Assembly: GCA_009781575.1 (NCBI GenBank)
Contig: WQXW01000138.1
Coordinates: 1-5,643 of the forward strand
Length of the DNA stretch: 5,643 bases
Source of the DNA: Solirubrobacterales bacterium
Lineage (GTDB): Bacteria > Actinomycetota > Thermoleophilia > Solirubrobacterales > Solirubrobacteraceae
Direction: 5' to 3'
Shown: positions 1-5,643 of the stretch, one piece after another
How positions within the stretch are numbered: position 1 is the first letter of the stretch
Layout of the letters: the number at the start of each line of letters is the position of its first letter
Made by a program: the position numbers and the translations under genes
Notes under the pieces: model-generated
Databases searched by the model: none
Seen by the model: the letters and a program-made list of their open reading frames with translations, nothing else
What the model was told of the DNA's origin: nothing

Positions 1-1614
1 GCGGTGTGGGTGACCTCGATCGCCTCCGTCAGCGGTGGGGTGCAGCGCGCGCTCGTGTCGAGCACGCTCGCTCCCGGCGCCAGCTCCTTCGGCGAACCGT
101 TCATCGTCGATCCCAACGTCAGCGAAGGCGAAGGCGTCGATCCGTCCTTGGCGCTCGCCGCCAACGGCGACGGGCTCGTCACCTATCGTGTGGTCACCGG
201 CAGGACGATCACACCCCTGCGCCCCGGGGATGTGCTCGCCGAAATCCGCATCGCCCGCTATGAAGGCGGGCCGTGGTCCTCCCCTGAGCGGGTCAATCGC
301 AACCCGCTTCTGTCGATGCGCGCGCCGAGCGCCGGCAACGGGCCACAGGTCGCGCTCGGCCGCGGCAACCAGGCGGTCGTCGCCTGGCAGGAGCCCGAAG
401 GCGACGGCGCCGCCCGCATCTGGGCGCGGCGCGTGTTCGGCACCACGCTCGGGCTCGCGCTGCAGGCCAGCCCGACCACGTATGGCGGTCAGCCGCTCAC
501 CGACGAAGCCGACGCGTTTGCGCTGAGCGTCAGCCCCTACGGCGCGGCGAAGGTCGTCAGCCGCGTCGAGGGTGTTCCGGGCACGCCGCTTGTCAGCCCG
601 CGGCTGTTCGTCAACACGCTGCAGCCCAGCTCCTCCTCCGCCGGGGGCCAGTTCAGCGGCTCCGAACCGCTCCCCGGCGCCAGCGGCGGTGGGCTCGGCG
701 CGCCGAGTGTCGCCGTCGACGACCAGGGCGATTACCGCATCGCGTTCACCGCCGGCCCCGCCGCCGAGACGATGGTCGGAAGCGAACAGAGCGGTGCCAC
801 CGTGCCGGAGGTCCCGCTCGGCCCGGCCGCCACCGCCTCCGGCGCCGGCGCGGTGACCGCCCTGAATGCCGAAGGCGGAGGGGTGACCGCCTGGCCCGCC
901 GGCAGATCTCAGGCGGCGCCGTCGGGTGTCGGCGTGCGCGAGGATTTTCCAAGTGGCGCCGCGCAGGCCGCGCTCGTCTCGGGCGGCCAGCTCGGAGCGG
1001 TCTCCGAGCTGTCAGCCGGAGGCTCCGAATCGGGGGAGGCGCTGCTCGGCTTCCGCGAGGGCGCCCCCGGCACCTATGAGATCGTCGGCGAGGGCGTCAC
1101 CGTGCCGCCGCCTGCCTTCTCGGTCGAAACGCCGCGCCGTTGGGTGCGCCCGCAGGACGCGCGGGTCACGTGGACGAGCGCCGACGACGCCACCGGCGGT
1201 GTCACCTACGCACTGGTGCTCGACGGGCGCGTGGTGCAGCGCGGGATTCACGCTCTCAGCGTGCTGCCCGACCCGCGGCTGCTCGGCGCCGGCGTGCGCC
1301 ACGCCCAGATCCTCGCCACCGACGCCGCGGGCCAGCAGACGCTCAGCCCCGAAGGCGAACTGAAGATCGACGCCCCCCCGGTCGCCCGCGTGCGCCACCG
1401 CAGGGGACGGACCGTTGTGGTGCGCGTCGCGGACGGCCAATCGGGCGCGCTCCCCGGAGCGACCGCTGTCTCCTTCGGCGACGGCAGGCGCGCTCGCGGG
1501 CGGCTCACGTTCCACCACACCTACTCGCGGCCGGGGCGCTACCTGATCGTGGTCCACATGCGCGACGGCGCCGGCGAGCAGGCCACCGCGCACCTGCGGG
1601 TGAACGTGCGATGA
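1..1614 (+). CDS. Secreted-type propeller/Ig-like/PKD protein, 5' partial
   Basis: The frame is open from base 1 to the TGA at 1612-1614. A GTG at 4 could be read as a start, but it lies inside a repeat strand (A-V-W-V-T-S) that matches later strands such as VVAWQE. The true start is therefore almost certainly upstream. Counting that GTG as residue 1, repeats of the form 'xVAxxxxGxxxVxW/Y' recur near residues 47-63, 114-130, 173-189, 234-250, 283-299 and, degenerate, 332-353. Each is followed by a polar strand, as in BNR/sialidase-type beta-propellers. Residues about 372-456 look like an Ig-like module (WVRP, VTW, VLDGRVV, ATDAAGQQTLS). Residues 460-536 are a PKD domain with FGDG at 491-494, HHTY at 504-507, PGRY at 510-513 and RDGAG at 520-524. 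There are no cysteines. No sialidase catalytic set is recognisable, so enzyme activity is not claimed. A binding or structural surface role is inferred. Confidence 0.87.
   Translation, partial: AVWVTSIASVSGGVQRALVSSTLAPGASSFGEPFIVDPNVSEGEGVDPSLALAANGDGLVTYRVVTGRTITPLRPGDVLAEIRIARYEGGPWSSPERVNRNPLLSMRAPSAGNGPQVALGRGNQAVVAWQEPEGDGAARIWARRVFGTTLGLALQASPTTYGGQPLTDEADAFALSVSPYGAAKVVSRVEGVPGTPLVSPRLFVNTLQPSSSSAGGQFSGSEPLPGASGGGLGAPSVAVDDQGDYRIAFTAGPAAETMVGSEQSGATVPEVPLGPAATASGAGAVTALNAEGGGVTAWPAGRSQAAPSGVGVREDFPSGAAQAALVSGGQLGAVSELSAGGSESGEALLGFREGAPGTYEIVGEGVTVPPPAFSVETPRRWVRPQDARVTWTSADDATGGVTYALVLDGRVVQRGIHALSVLPDPRLLGAGVRHAQILATDAAGQQTLSPEGELKIDAPPVARVRHRRGRTVVVRVADGQSGALPGATAVSFGDGRRARGRLTFHHTYSRPGRYLIVVHMRDGAGEQATAHLRVNVR
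1381..1611 (+). other. PKD domain at the C-terminus of gene 1
   Basis: This segment encodes the last 77 residues of gene 1. It shows the PKD hallmarks in order: a hydrophobic strand (TVVVRVAD), VSFGDG, a basic hairpin, HHTYSRPGRY, then LIVVHMRDGAG and a final ATAHLRVNV strand. PKD domains are Ig-fold modules found in many extracellular proteins, where they act as spacers or in protein and carbohydrate contacts. The usual W of WDFGDG is replaced here (VSFGDG), a common variant. The domain ends the protein with no anchor after it. Confidence 0.85.
1611..1614 (+). promoter_or_regulatory. ATGA start/stop overlap between genes 1 and 2
   Basis: The ATG of gene 2 (1611-1613) shares bases with the TGA of gene 1 (1612-1614). 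This 4-bp overlap is typical of translational coupling, in which the terminating ribosome re-initiates. There is only a weak G-rich stretch upstream (GCGGGTG near 1596-1602) and no good Shine-Dalgarno, consistent with coupling. Confidence 0.75.
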
Positions 1615-1754
1615 ACGCTCCTGAGCCCGGAACGGCGCCGATGTCGCGACGGGTCCGGTCGTGGGCCGGGGCGACCGCGCTCAGCGTTGCGCTCGCCGGC
1701 GTGCTCGCGAGCGCGCTGCTCGCCGGGGCGCTGCTGTGCCCGCGCGCACACGCG
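1611..1754 (+). other. Signal peptide of gene 2
   Basis: Residues 1-48 have a long n-region with RR-x-R at 13-16, an Ala/Leu core at about 20-43 and small residues at -3/-1 (A46-H-A48) before S49. C43 does not sit in a lipobox (the preceding residues are A-L-L), so a lipoprotein is unlikely. If translation starts at M11, the peptide is 38 residues, closer to the usual size. Confidence 0.82.
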
Positions 1755-3944
1755 AGCTTCGGGCCGATCCAGATCCAGTCGCTCGATGGGCTCGAACAGG
1801 CCGGATCGGCCTCGGAACCGGCGATCTCCGGTGACGGCCGTTACCTGGCCTTCGTGGCGAGCTTCGGCGGCAACGACGGCGTGGTCGTCACCGGCGTATA
1901 TCGCAAGGATCTGCAAACCGGGCAGGTGCAACTGGTCGTCGCCGGGGGATCGGCGCCGTCGATCAGCCGCGACGGGCGCTATGTGAGCTTCACCGACGCC
2001 ACCGCGCTCGTCTCCGCGGCCAAGCCGGGCAGCAACGTGTACGTGCGCGACATGGCGCTCGACCCCGCCTACGAAGGGCCGTGCACCCAGTCGCAGGAAG
2101 CCGCCGGCGAGTGTCCCTACGAACTGGCCTCCGCGCTCAACGGCAGCGGGGAAGGGCTCACCTACAGCGGCGCCGGCGCGGTCGCCTCCGGGCGCGTCGC
2201 GCTGAGCGCCTCCGGGCGCGAGATCGCCTTCTCGATTCAGGGCGCTTCCAACCTCACCAGTGAACCGTCCGGCAGCACGCCCGGCACGCCCACGCCGGCG
2301 GGCCAGATCGCCGTGCGCTACCTGGACCGCCGCGAAACCGTGCTCGTCAGCGCCGAACGCGCACAGGGCTCCGGTGAGATGACCGACCGGCCGGTCGCCG
2401 CGGGCGCGTTCATCACGCCCGGCGCGGCGCTCAGCGGCGACGGCTCGACGGTGGCCTGGGTGGGCGCGCACATCCCCGCGCAGGCGCCCACGCTGGAAGG
2501 CGAACGCCAGCAGATCGAATCCGACGACAGCCGGCCGAGCAACCAGGACGAGGCGTACGACGAGCCGCTGTGGCGTCGCATCGGCGAGGGCTCCGCGGCG
2601 CCCACGCGACGGATGGTGGGAGGCGGCGATCCGCTCGCGCCCGGATGTCCGCCCGGGGGCACGATCGCAATCCCCGCCTGCCAGGGGCCCTACCCCGGCC
2701 TTCCCTGGGAAGGGACGCGGGGCGGGGATGAAACCAACTACGGCTGGGCCGGGAGCCCCGGCTCCGGCAATCTCCCCGCGCTCAGCTACGACGGCTGGAG
2801 CACGGTGCTGATCGGCGATCCCGACAGCACCGCCAACGTGTTCGCCGTCGACATGCACGAAGGCCTCGGCCGCCGCGAAGCGCTGCGTGAGCTGACCCCC
2901 GAGGTTCCAGTTCCGGGCGTGATCAACCCCGGCGTCGAAGCGGGACACGTGGCGACCGCCGGTGGCATCGGCGAAGCCGCGATCTCCCCCGACGGCACGC
3001 GGATCGCGTTCATCACGCAGCGCCAGCAGTTTCCCCTCGCGCCCCTGATCTACGCCGAAGAACCCCCCGGCGAGCTCGGCATAGTCGAACTGTACGAGAT
3101 CGTCGATCAGGAGTCACTGCAACGGATCACCCATGGGCCCGGTGACGGGCCCACGCTGGAAGCCGGCAATCCGGCCATCGTCACGGGCAACGGCGCCAGC
3201 GCGCCTTCGTACACCGACGACGACCGCACGGTCGCGTTCGCCGACACCGGCACCAATCTCATCTACGGCGAGGTCGGAGCGCGCGACTCTGTGTACACCG
3301 CCACCGAACCCGGCGCGCCCGACGTGCCCGGGACAGTCACCATCGGAGCCGCCCCCCCCGGCCGGCAACCGGCCTCGCAGTGGCGGCTGAGCGCGGTTGC
3401 CGTCACGCATCCCGACGGAAGCGCCACGCTCGACGTGGTCGTCCCGGGGGCCGGGCGTCTCGCCGCGAGCGCCACCGCGACCGTTCCGGTAGCAGCCCGG
3501 AGGGGTGCGAAAGGCGCCGTCGAGGCGCGCGCGTCGCGCCACAGCGCCCGCCGCCCCGGGTCCAGGCGCCCCCGCCGCGCCGCCGGCCGGGTCACACCCA
3601 CCGCGCTGCAGAGCCGTACGGTGGCGACCGCGCAGCTGCCAACGCAACTTCCGGGGTTGTGTGAAGTTCCACTGCGCGTCTCCGCGCCGTACGGGAGCCT
3701 GCTGCGCGCGCGCGCCGGCATCTACGCCGCGGTGCGGGTGCAGTTCACCGGCGCTGGCGGGCCGCCCCTCGCGCAGACGCTGTTCGTGTCGCTGCACCAG
3801 GCGCCTCAGCCGAAGCGAGGCGCGCCCAAGCGAGGCACCAAGCAAGGCGCAGTGAAGCCGTCGCACAGCAGGCGAGCTGCGAACCCCAGGCCGGCCGCGA
3901 AATCCAAGCCGGCCGATCGCAGCAGGCGGGCGGGTCATGGGTGA
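1611..3944 (+). CDS. Exported seven-repeat TolB/PD40-like beta-propeller protein with basic tail
   Basis: A complete 777-residue protein. The start at 1611 is chosen for the ATGA overlap; an in-frame ATG at 1641 (M11, MSRRVRSW) would give a shorter and equally good signal peptide. Basic residues R13-R16, a hydrophobic core at about 20-43 and an AHA|S site after residue 48 indicate Sec export. Seven PD40/TolB-type motifs (A-x-S-x-DG-x-x-φ-A-F) start near residues 69, 115, 195, 271, 388, 455 and 531. Several are followed by a 'VYxxDLxTG'-like strand (YRKDLQTGQ, YVRDMAL, RYLDRRE, FAVDMHE). Cysteine pairs C158/C168 and C346/C357 lie in loops between blades. Residues about 590-625 and 669-730 look like halves of a beta-sandwich, separated by an Arg-rich insert (630-660). 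Residues 731-777 carry 14 K/R and one D. No TM anchor, LPXTG or TolB partner genes are seen. A binding or scaffold role outside the membrane is inferred; the ligand is unknown. Confidence 0.93.
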   Translation: MNAPEPGTAPMSRRVRSWAGATALSVALAGVLASALLAGALLCPRAHASFGPIQIQSLDGLEQAGSASEPAISGDGRYLAFVASFGGNDGVVVTGVYRKDLQTGQVQLVVAGGSAPSISRDGRYVSFTDATALVSAAKPGSNVYVRDMALDPAYEGPCTQSQEAAGECPYELASALNGSGEGLTYSGAGAVASGRVALSASGREIAFSIQGASNLTSEPSGSTPGTPTPAGQIAVRYLDRRETVLVSAERAQGSGEMTDRPVAAGAFITPGAALSGDGSTVAWVGAHIPAQAPTLEGERQQIESDDSRPSNQDEAYDEPLWRRIGEGSAAPTRRMVGGGDPLAPGCPPGGTIAIPACQGPYPGLPWEGTRGGDETNYGWAGSPGSGNLPALSYDGWSTVLIGDPDSTANVFAVDMHEGLGRREALRELTPEVPVPGVINPGVEAGHVATAGGIGEAAISPDGTRIAFITQRQQFPLAPLIYAEEPPGELGIVELYEIVDQESLQRITHGPGDGPTLEAGNPAIVTGNGASAPSYTDDDRTVAFADTGTNLIYGEVGARDSVYTATEPGAPDVPGTVTIGAAPPGRQPASQWRLSAVAVTHPDGSATLDVVVPGAGRLAASATATVPVAARRGAKGAVEARASRHSARRPGSRRPRRAAGRVTPTALQSRTVATAQLPTQLPGLCEVPLRVSAPYGSLLRARAGIYAAVRVQFTGAGGPPLAQTLFVSLHQAPQPKRGAPKRGTKQGAVKPSHSRRAANPRPAAKSKPADRSRRAGHG
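3810..3851 (+). repeat. Short tandem repeat encoding PKRGA / PKRGT / KQGA
   Basis: Two 15-bp in-frame units (3810-3824 and 3825-3839) differ at a few bases and encode PKRGA and PKRGT. They are followed by a shortened 12-bp unit (3840-3851) encoding KQGA. They open the basic C-terminal tail of gene 2. The pattern suggests local slippage or duplication that expanded the tail. Confidence 0.65.
3937..3944 (+). promoter_or_regulatory. 8-bp overlap of gene 2 stop and gene 3 start
   Basis: The ATG at 3937-3939 opens gene 3 and the TGA of gene 2 is at 3942-3944. An AGCAGG at 3921-3926, one mismatch from AGGAGG, lies 10 nt upstream of this ATG and could serve as a ribosome binding site. The overlap suggests translational coupling. 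A GTG at 3941 overlaps the same stop but leads only into an Arg-rich 87-codon frame, so ATG 3937 is preferred. Confidence 0.7.
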
Positions 3945-4077
3945 GCGCTGTCAACCCGGGGGTCGGCCGGGCGCCCGGCGCCGCGGGCGTCGGCGCCGAG
4001 GCCTGGTTGGCTCCTCGTCGGCGGCGCTGGTGGCGTGGCTGCTTGCGCAGGCGCTCTGCGCGCCGGGCGCCGCCGCG
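3937..4077 (+). other. Signal peptide of gene 3
   Basis: Residues 1-47 comprise a hydrophilic, Arg-clustered n-region of about 22 residues, an Ala/Leu/Val core and an Ala-Ala-Ala cleavage site before Q48. The Arg runs recall a Tat signal, but after the paired Arg the expected F-L is replaced by R/G-L, so Tat export is only a weak alternative to Sec. C41 lacks a lipobox. Confidence 0.8.
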
Positions 4078-5643
4078 CAGGGGTGGCGCTCCGCACAGCC
4101 GCTGCCGCCCCCGCCGCCGCCGGGCGAGACGGGCGTGGGCGTGCCGATCCCGCTCGGCCACATCGGCCAGATCAGCTTCTGGGCGCCCAACCGGGGGGTG
4201 CTGATCACGGCCGGCAACAACGCGATCCCGGCGGGCCTCTATTACTACAACGGCGTCGGCTGGCGCGAGCTCTCCACTGTCTGCGGCGGCAGCGAAGGAC
4301 GCATCGCCTGGGCCGGCGAAAACGATTTCTGGACGATCTCAGACCAGCGCGCCGGCCAGCAGCTGGGCGGCGGCGTGGGGGTTGGCAACGAGGTGCCCAA
4401 CCGCTCGCTGTGTCACTTCGAAAACGGGCAGGTCGTGGCCTCCTATGCCGAGCCGATCGGCGCGCCCACCGAATACCAGTCGATGGACGCGGCCGCCTGC
4501 TCGGGCCCGGACGACTGCTGGTTCGGCGGCGGCGTGCTGCCGCTGGGAGTGAACCAGGGCGCCTTTCACCTGCACTGGAACGGCAGCGCGATGACGCCCG
4601 TTCCCTCGCCCGAAACACCCGAACCGCACATGGAAGATCCCGCCCACAGCGTCTACTCGATCGTCTCCTACAAAGGTCACTTCTACGAGAGCGTGCTGGT
4701 CGAGCCGAGCGATCCCGTCGCGCCCGGCGAAAGCGCCACCCAGCCCTTTTACCTGCACAGGATCGTCGAGGGTTCGAGCAACCCGTTCATCCCGATGCTG
4801 CCCGAAGGGCCGGCGCCGCCCGCGCAGCCGGCCGGCGAACGCGAACCGTTCACCTACGTCGGCGCCGGGGGGTTCAAGCTCAGCGCCGACTCCAGCGCGC
4901 TGTGGGCGCTCTCCAGCGGTCCCGCGCCGGTGGCGCTGCTGCTCGGCGCAAACGCCCAATTCCAGCAGCTGACGCTCAGCGAAGCGCTGGGCGAAGTGCA
5001 GGGGCTCGCCGCCGATCCGGGGAGCAGCGCCGCGTGGGTTTCACTCGCCCAGGGGCCCTCCGGCGCCGAGGTCGCCCGCATCGAAGCCGACGGCACCGTC
5101 GGCGCTCCCGCGCAGCTGCCCGAACCGGGCGAACGCCTCGCGCCCCAGGGCGGCGCCGGCCCGATCGCCTGCCCGGCGGCCAACGACTGCTGGGCGGCCA
5201 CCACCGAAGGTTGGCTGTTTCACCTCGGCGGCAACTACCCCGAAGACCACGACCCCTACTTCCAGAGTTTGATCACCTACCGCCCACCCGACGCCGGCGT
5301 CCCGTTCGTGGCGCCCGAAAGCTTTCCCGAAGACGACTCGCTCGCCAACCAGCAGCCGGCGCCGCCGCTCAGCCCTCCGCCACCGCCCACACCAGCGCCG
5401 CTCACGACCCACGTGCCGCTGTTCAGCCACGTGCGCGACAGGCTGCTGCACGGGCACACGCTGGCGCTCAGCTTCACGCTGGCCGCGAAGTCACATGTGA
5501 GGCTGCGCGCGCTGCGCGCGAAGCGCACGGTGGCCGCCACGCGCCGCCGGGTGCTCGCGGCCGGGCGCCACACGCTACGGCTGCGCCTGAGCCGCCGCGC
5601 CTGGCCGACGAAGCTCGACCTGCAGGTGCAGGCGATCGGCCCC
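3937..5643 (+). CDS. Exported propeller-like protein with C-x5-C-W repeats, 3' partial
   Basis: The frame stays open for 569 codons and runs off the window, so the stop is not seen. The n-region is Arg-rich (R15-R17, R19-R22 or nearby), followed by a hydrophobic core (about 23-42) and an AAA|Q site after residue 47. Seven spaced motifs, hydrophobic strand, small loop, then aromatic strand, start near residues 79 (ISFWAPNRGVLIT), 123 (IAWAGENDFWTIS), 186 (ACSGPDDCWFGG), 242, 313, 357 and 410 (IACPAANDCWAAT). They fit a seven-bladed BNR/YVTN-like propeller. Mature cysteines in the visible part are C116, C159, C188, C194, C412 and C418, allowing three disulfides. Pro-rich segments lie at 55-63 and about 472-489. 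From residue 492 a new basic beta domain begins (LALSFTL, VRLRALR, GRHTLRLRL, WPTKLDLQV). No enzyme signature is recognised. A surface or extracellular binding role is inferred from export and neighbours. Confidence 0.92.
   Translation, partial: MGERCQPGGRPGARRRGRRRRGLVGSSSAALVAWLLAQALCAPGAAAQGWRSAQPLPPPPPPGETGVGVPIPLGHIGQISFWAPNRGVLITAGNNAIPAGLYYYNGVGWRELSTVCGGSEGRIAWAGENDFWTISDQRAGQQLGGGVGVGNEVPNRSLCHFENGQVVASYAEPIGAPTEYQSMDAAACSGPDDCWFGGGVLPLGVNQGAFHLHWNGSAMTPVPSPETPEPHMEDPAHSVYSIVSYKGHFYESVLVEPSDPVAPGESATQPFYLHRIVEGSSNPFIPMLPEGPAPPAQPAGEREPFTYVGAGGFKLSADSSALWALSSGPAPVALLLGANAQFQQLTLSEALGEVQGLAADPGSSAAWVSLAQGPSGAEVARIEADGTVGAPAQLPEPGERLAPQGGAGPIACPAANDCWAATTEGWLFHLGGNYPEDHDPYFQSLITYRPPDAGVPFVAPESFPEDDSLANQQPAPPLSPPPPPTPAPLTTHVPLFSHVRDRLLHGHTLALSFTLAAKSHVRLRALRAKRTVAATRRRVLAAGRHTLRLRLSRRAWPTKLDLQVQAIGP
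5410..5643 (+). other. Start of C-terminal basic beta domain of gene 3 (truncated)
   Basis: After the Pro-rich linker the protein changes to alternating hydrophobic/basic strands: LALSFTLAAKSHVRL, TVAATRRRVLAAGRHTLRLRL and WPTKLDLQVQAIGP. The order resembles a beta-sandwich module that I recall at the ends of secreted proteins in related actinobacteria; this is from memory and not a search result. It is cut by the window edge, so any anchor or sorting signal after it cannot be judged. Confidence 0.55.
5503..5520 (+). repeat. 9-bp perfect tandem duplication (Leu-Arg-Ala twice)
   Basis: CTGCGCGCG occurs twice in direct tandem, in frame in gene 3, encoding LRALRA within the C-terminal beta domain. 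In such GC-rich sequence it may be chance or a small slippage event. Confidence 0.6.

Noticed and set aside
1..1062. Gene 1 as an active sialidase
   Set aside because: The repeats are BNR-like only in pattern. No FRIP motif, no convincing Asp-box series (S-x-D-x-G-x-x-W) and no catalytic Arg triad/Tyr set could be identified.
1140..1610. Extension of gene 2 upstream of ATG 1611 in the same frame
   Set aside because: The extension is Arg-rich and overlaps the Ig-like/PKD coding of gene 1. It would bury the signal peptide in the middle of the protein.
1539..2948. Long minus-strand open frame (469 codons) opposite genes 1 and 2
   Set aside because: It is antisense to well-supported repeat and PKD coding sequence. 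Its product is Arg/Gly/Ala-rich with no motif or signal peptide, as expected for shadow frames in GC-rich DNA.
3114..3938. Minus-strand open frame (274 codons) opposite the 3' part of gene 2
   Set aside because: It has shadow-frame composition and no recognisable domain, and the opposite strand has PD40 motifs and beta-domain coding.
3941..4204. Alternative small gene starting at GTG 3941 (87 codons)
   Set aside because: It makes a GTGA overlap with the gene 2 stop, but the product is Arg-rich without features and overlaps the signal peptide and first repeat of gene 3.
4339..4959. Minus-strand open frame (206 codons) opposite gene 3
   Set aside because: It conflicts with gene 3, which has a signal peptide and repeat motifs. 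The antisense product has no coherent domain.
5491..5500. Perfect palindrome TCACATGTGA as an operator
   Set aside because: It lies deep inside gene 3, encodes part of K-S-H-V-R, and about five 10-bp palindromes are expected by chance in a window this size.

Overview
The window is GC-rich (roughly 70% by eye) and fully coding on the + strand. Codon use and protein style suggest a high-GC actinobacterium. The combination of secreted propeller, Ig/PKD and Arg/Ala-rich beta-sandwich modules resembles Solirubrobacterales/Thermoleophilia. That placement rests on recalled family style, not on a marker gene, so it is only an inference.

Layout: there are three genes, all on the + strand, with no intergenic space. 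Gene 1 (1-1614) lacks its 5' end. It encodes a run of BNR/sialidase-like propeller repeats, then an Ig-like module and a C-terminal PKD domain. Gene 2 (1611-3944) is complete. It encodes a 777-residue exported protein with seven TolB/PD40-like propeller repeats, a C-terminal beta domain interrupted by an Arg-rich insert, and a very basic tail. Gene 3 (3937-5643) runs off the window. It encodes an exported protein with seven divergent propeller-like repeats, two C-x5-C-W motifs, a Pro-rich linker and the start of a C-terminal beta domain. Genes 1 and 2 overlap by 4 bp (ATGA) and genes 2 and 3 by 8 bp, so they are probably one translationally coupled transcript.

How they work together: genes 2 and 3 carry export signals, and gene 1 has the domain style of an exported protein. 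All three join an N-terminal repeat propeller to a C-terminal beta-sandwich-type module. The sequence supports a set of co-expressed extracellular or cell-envelope propeller proteins. No catalytic motif, transporter, regulator or sorting signal is visible to give them a pathway. No promoter, terminator, RNA gene, mobile element or CRISPR array was found; the operon promoter and terminator must lie outside the window.
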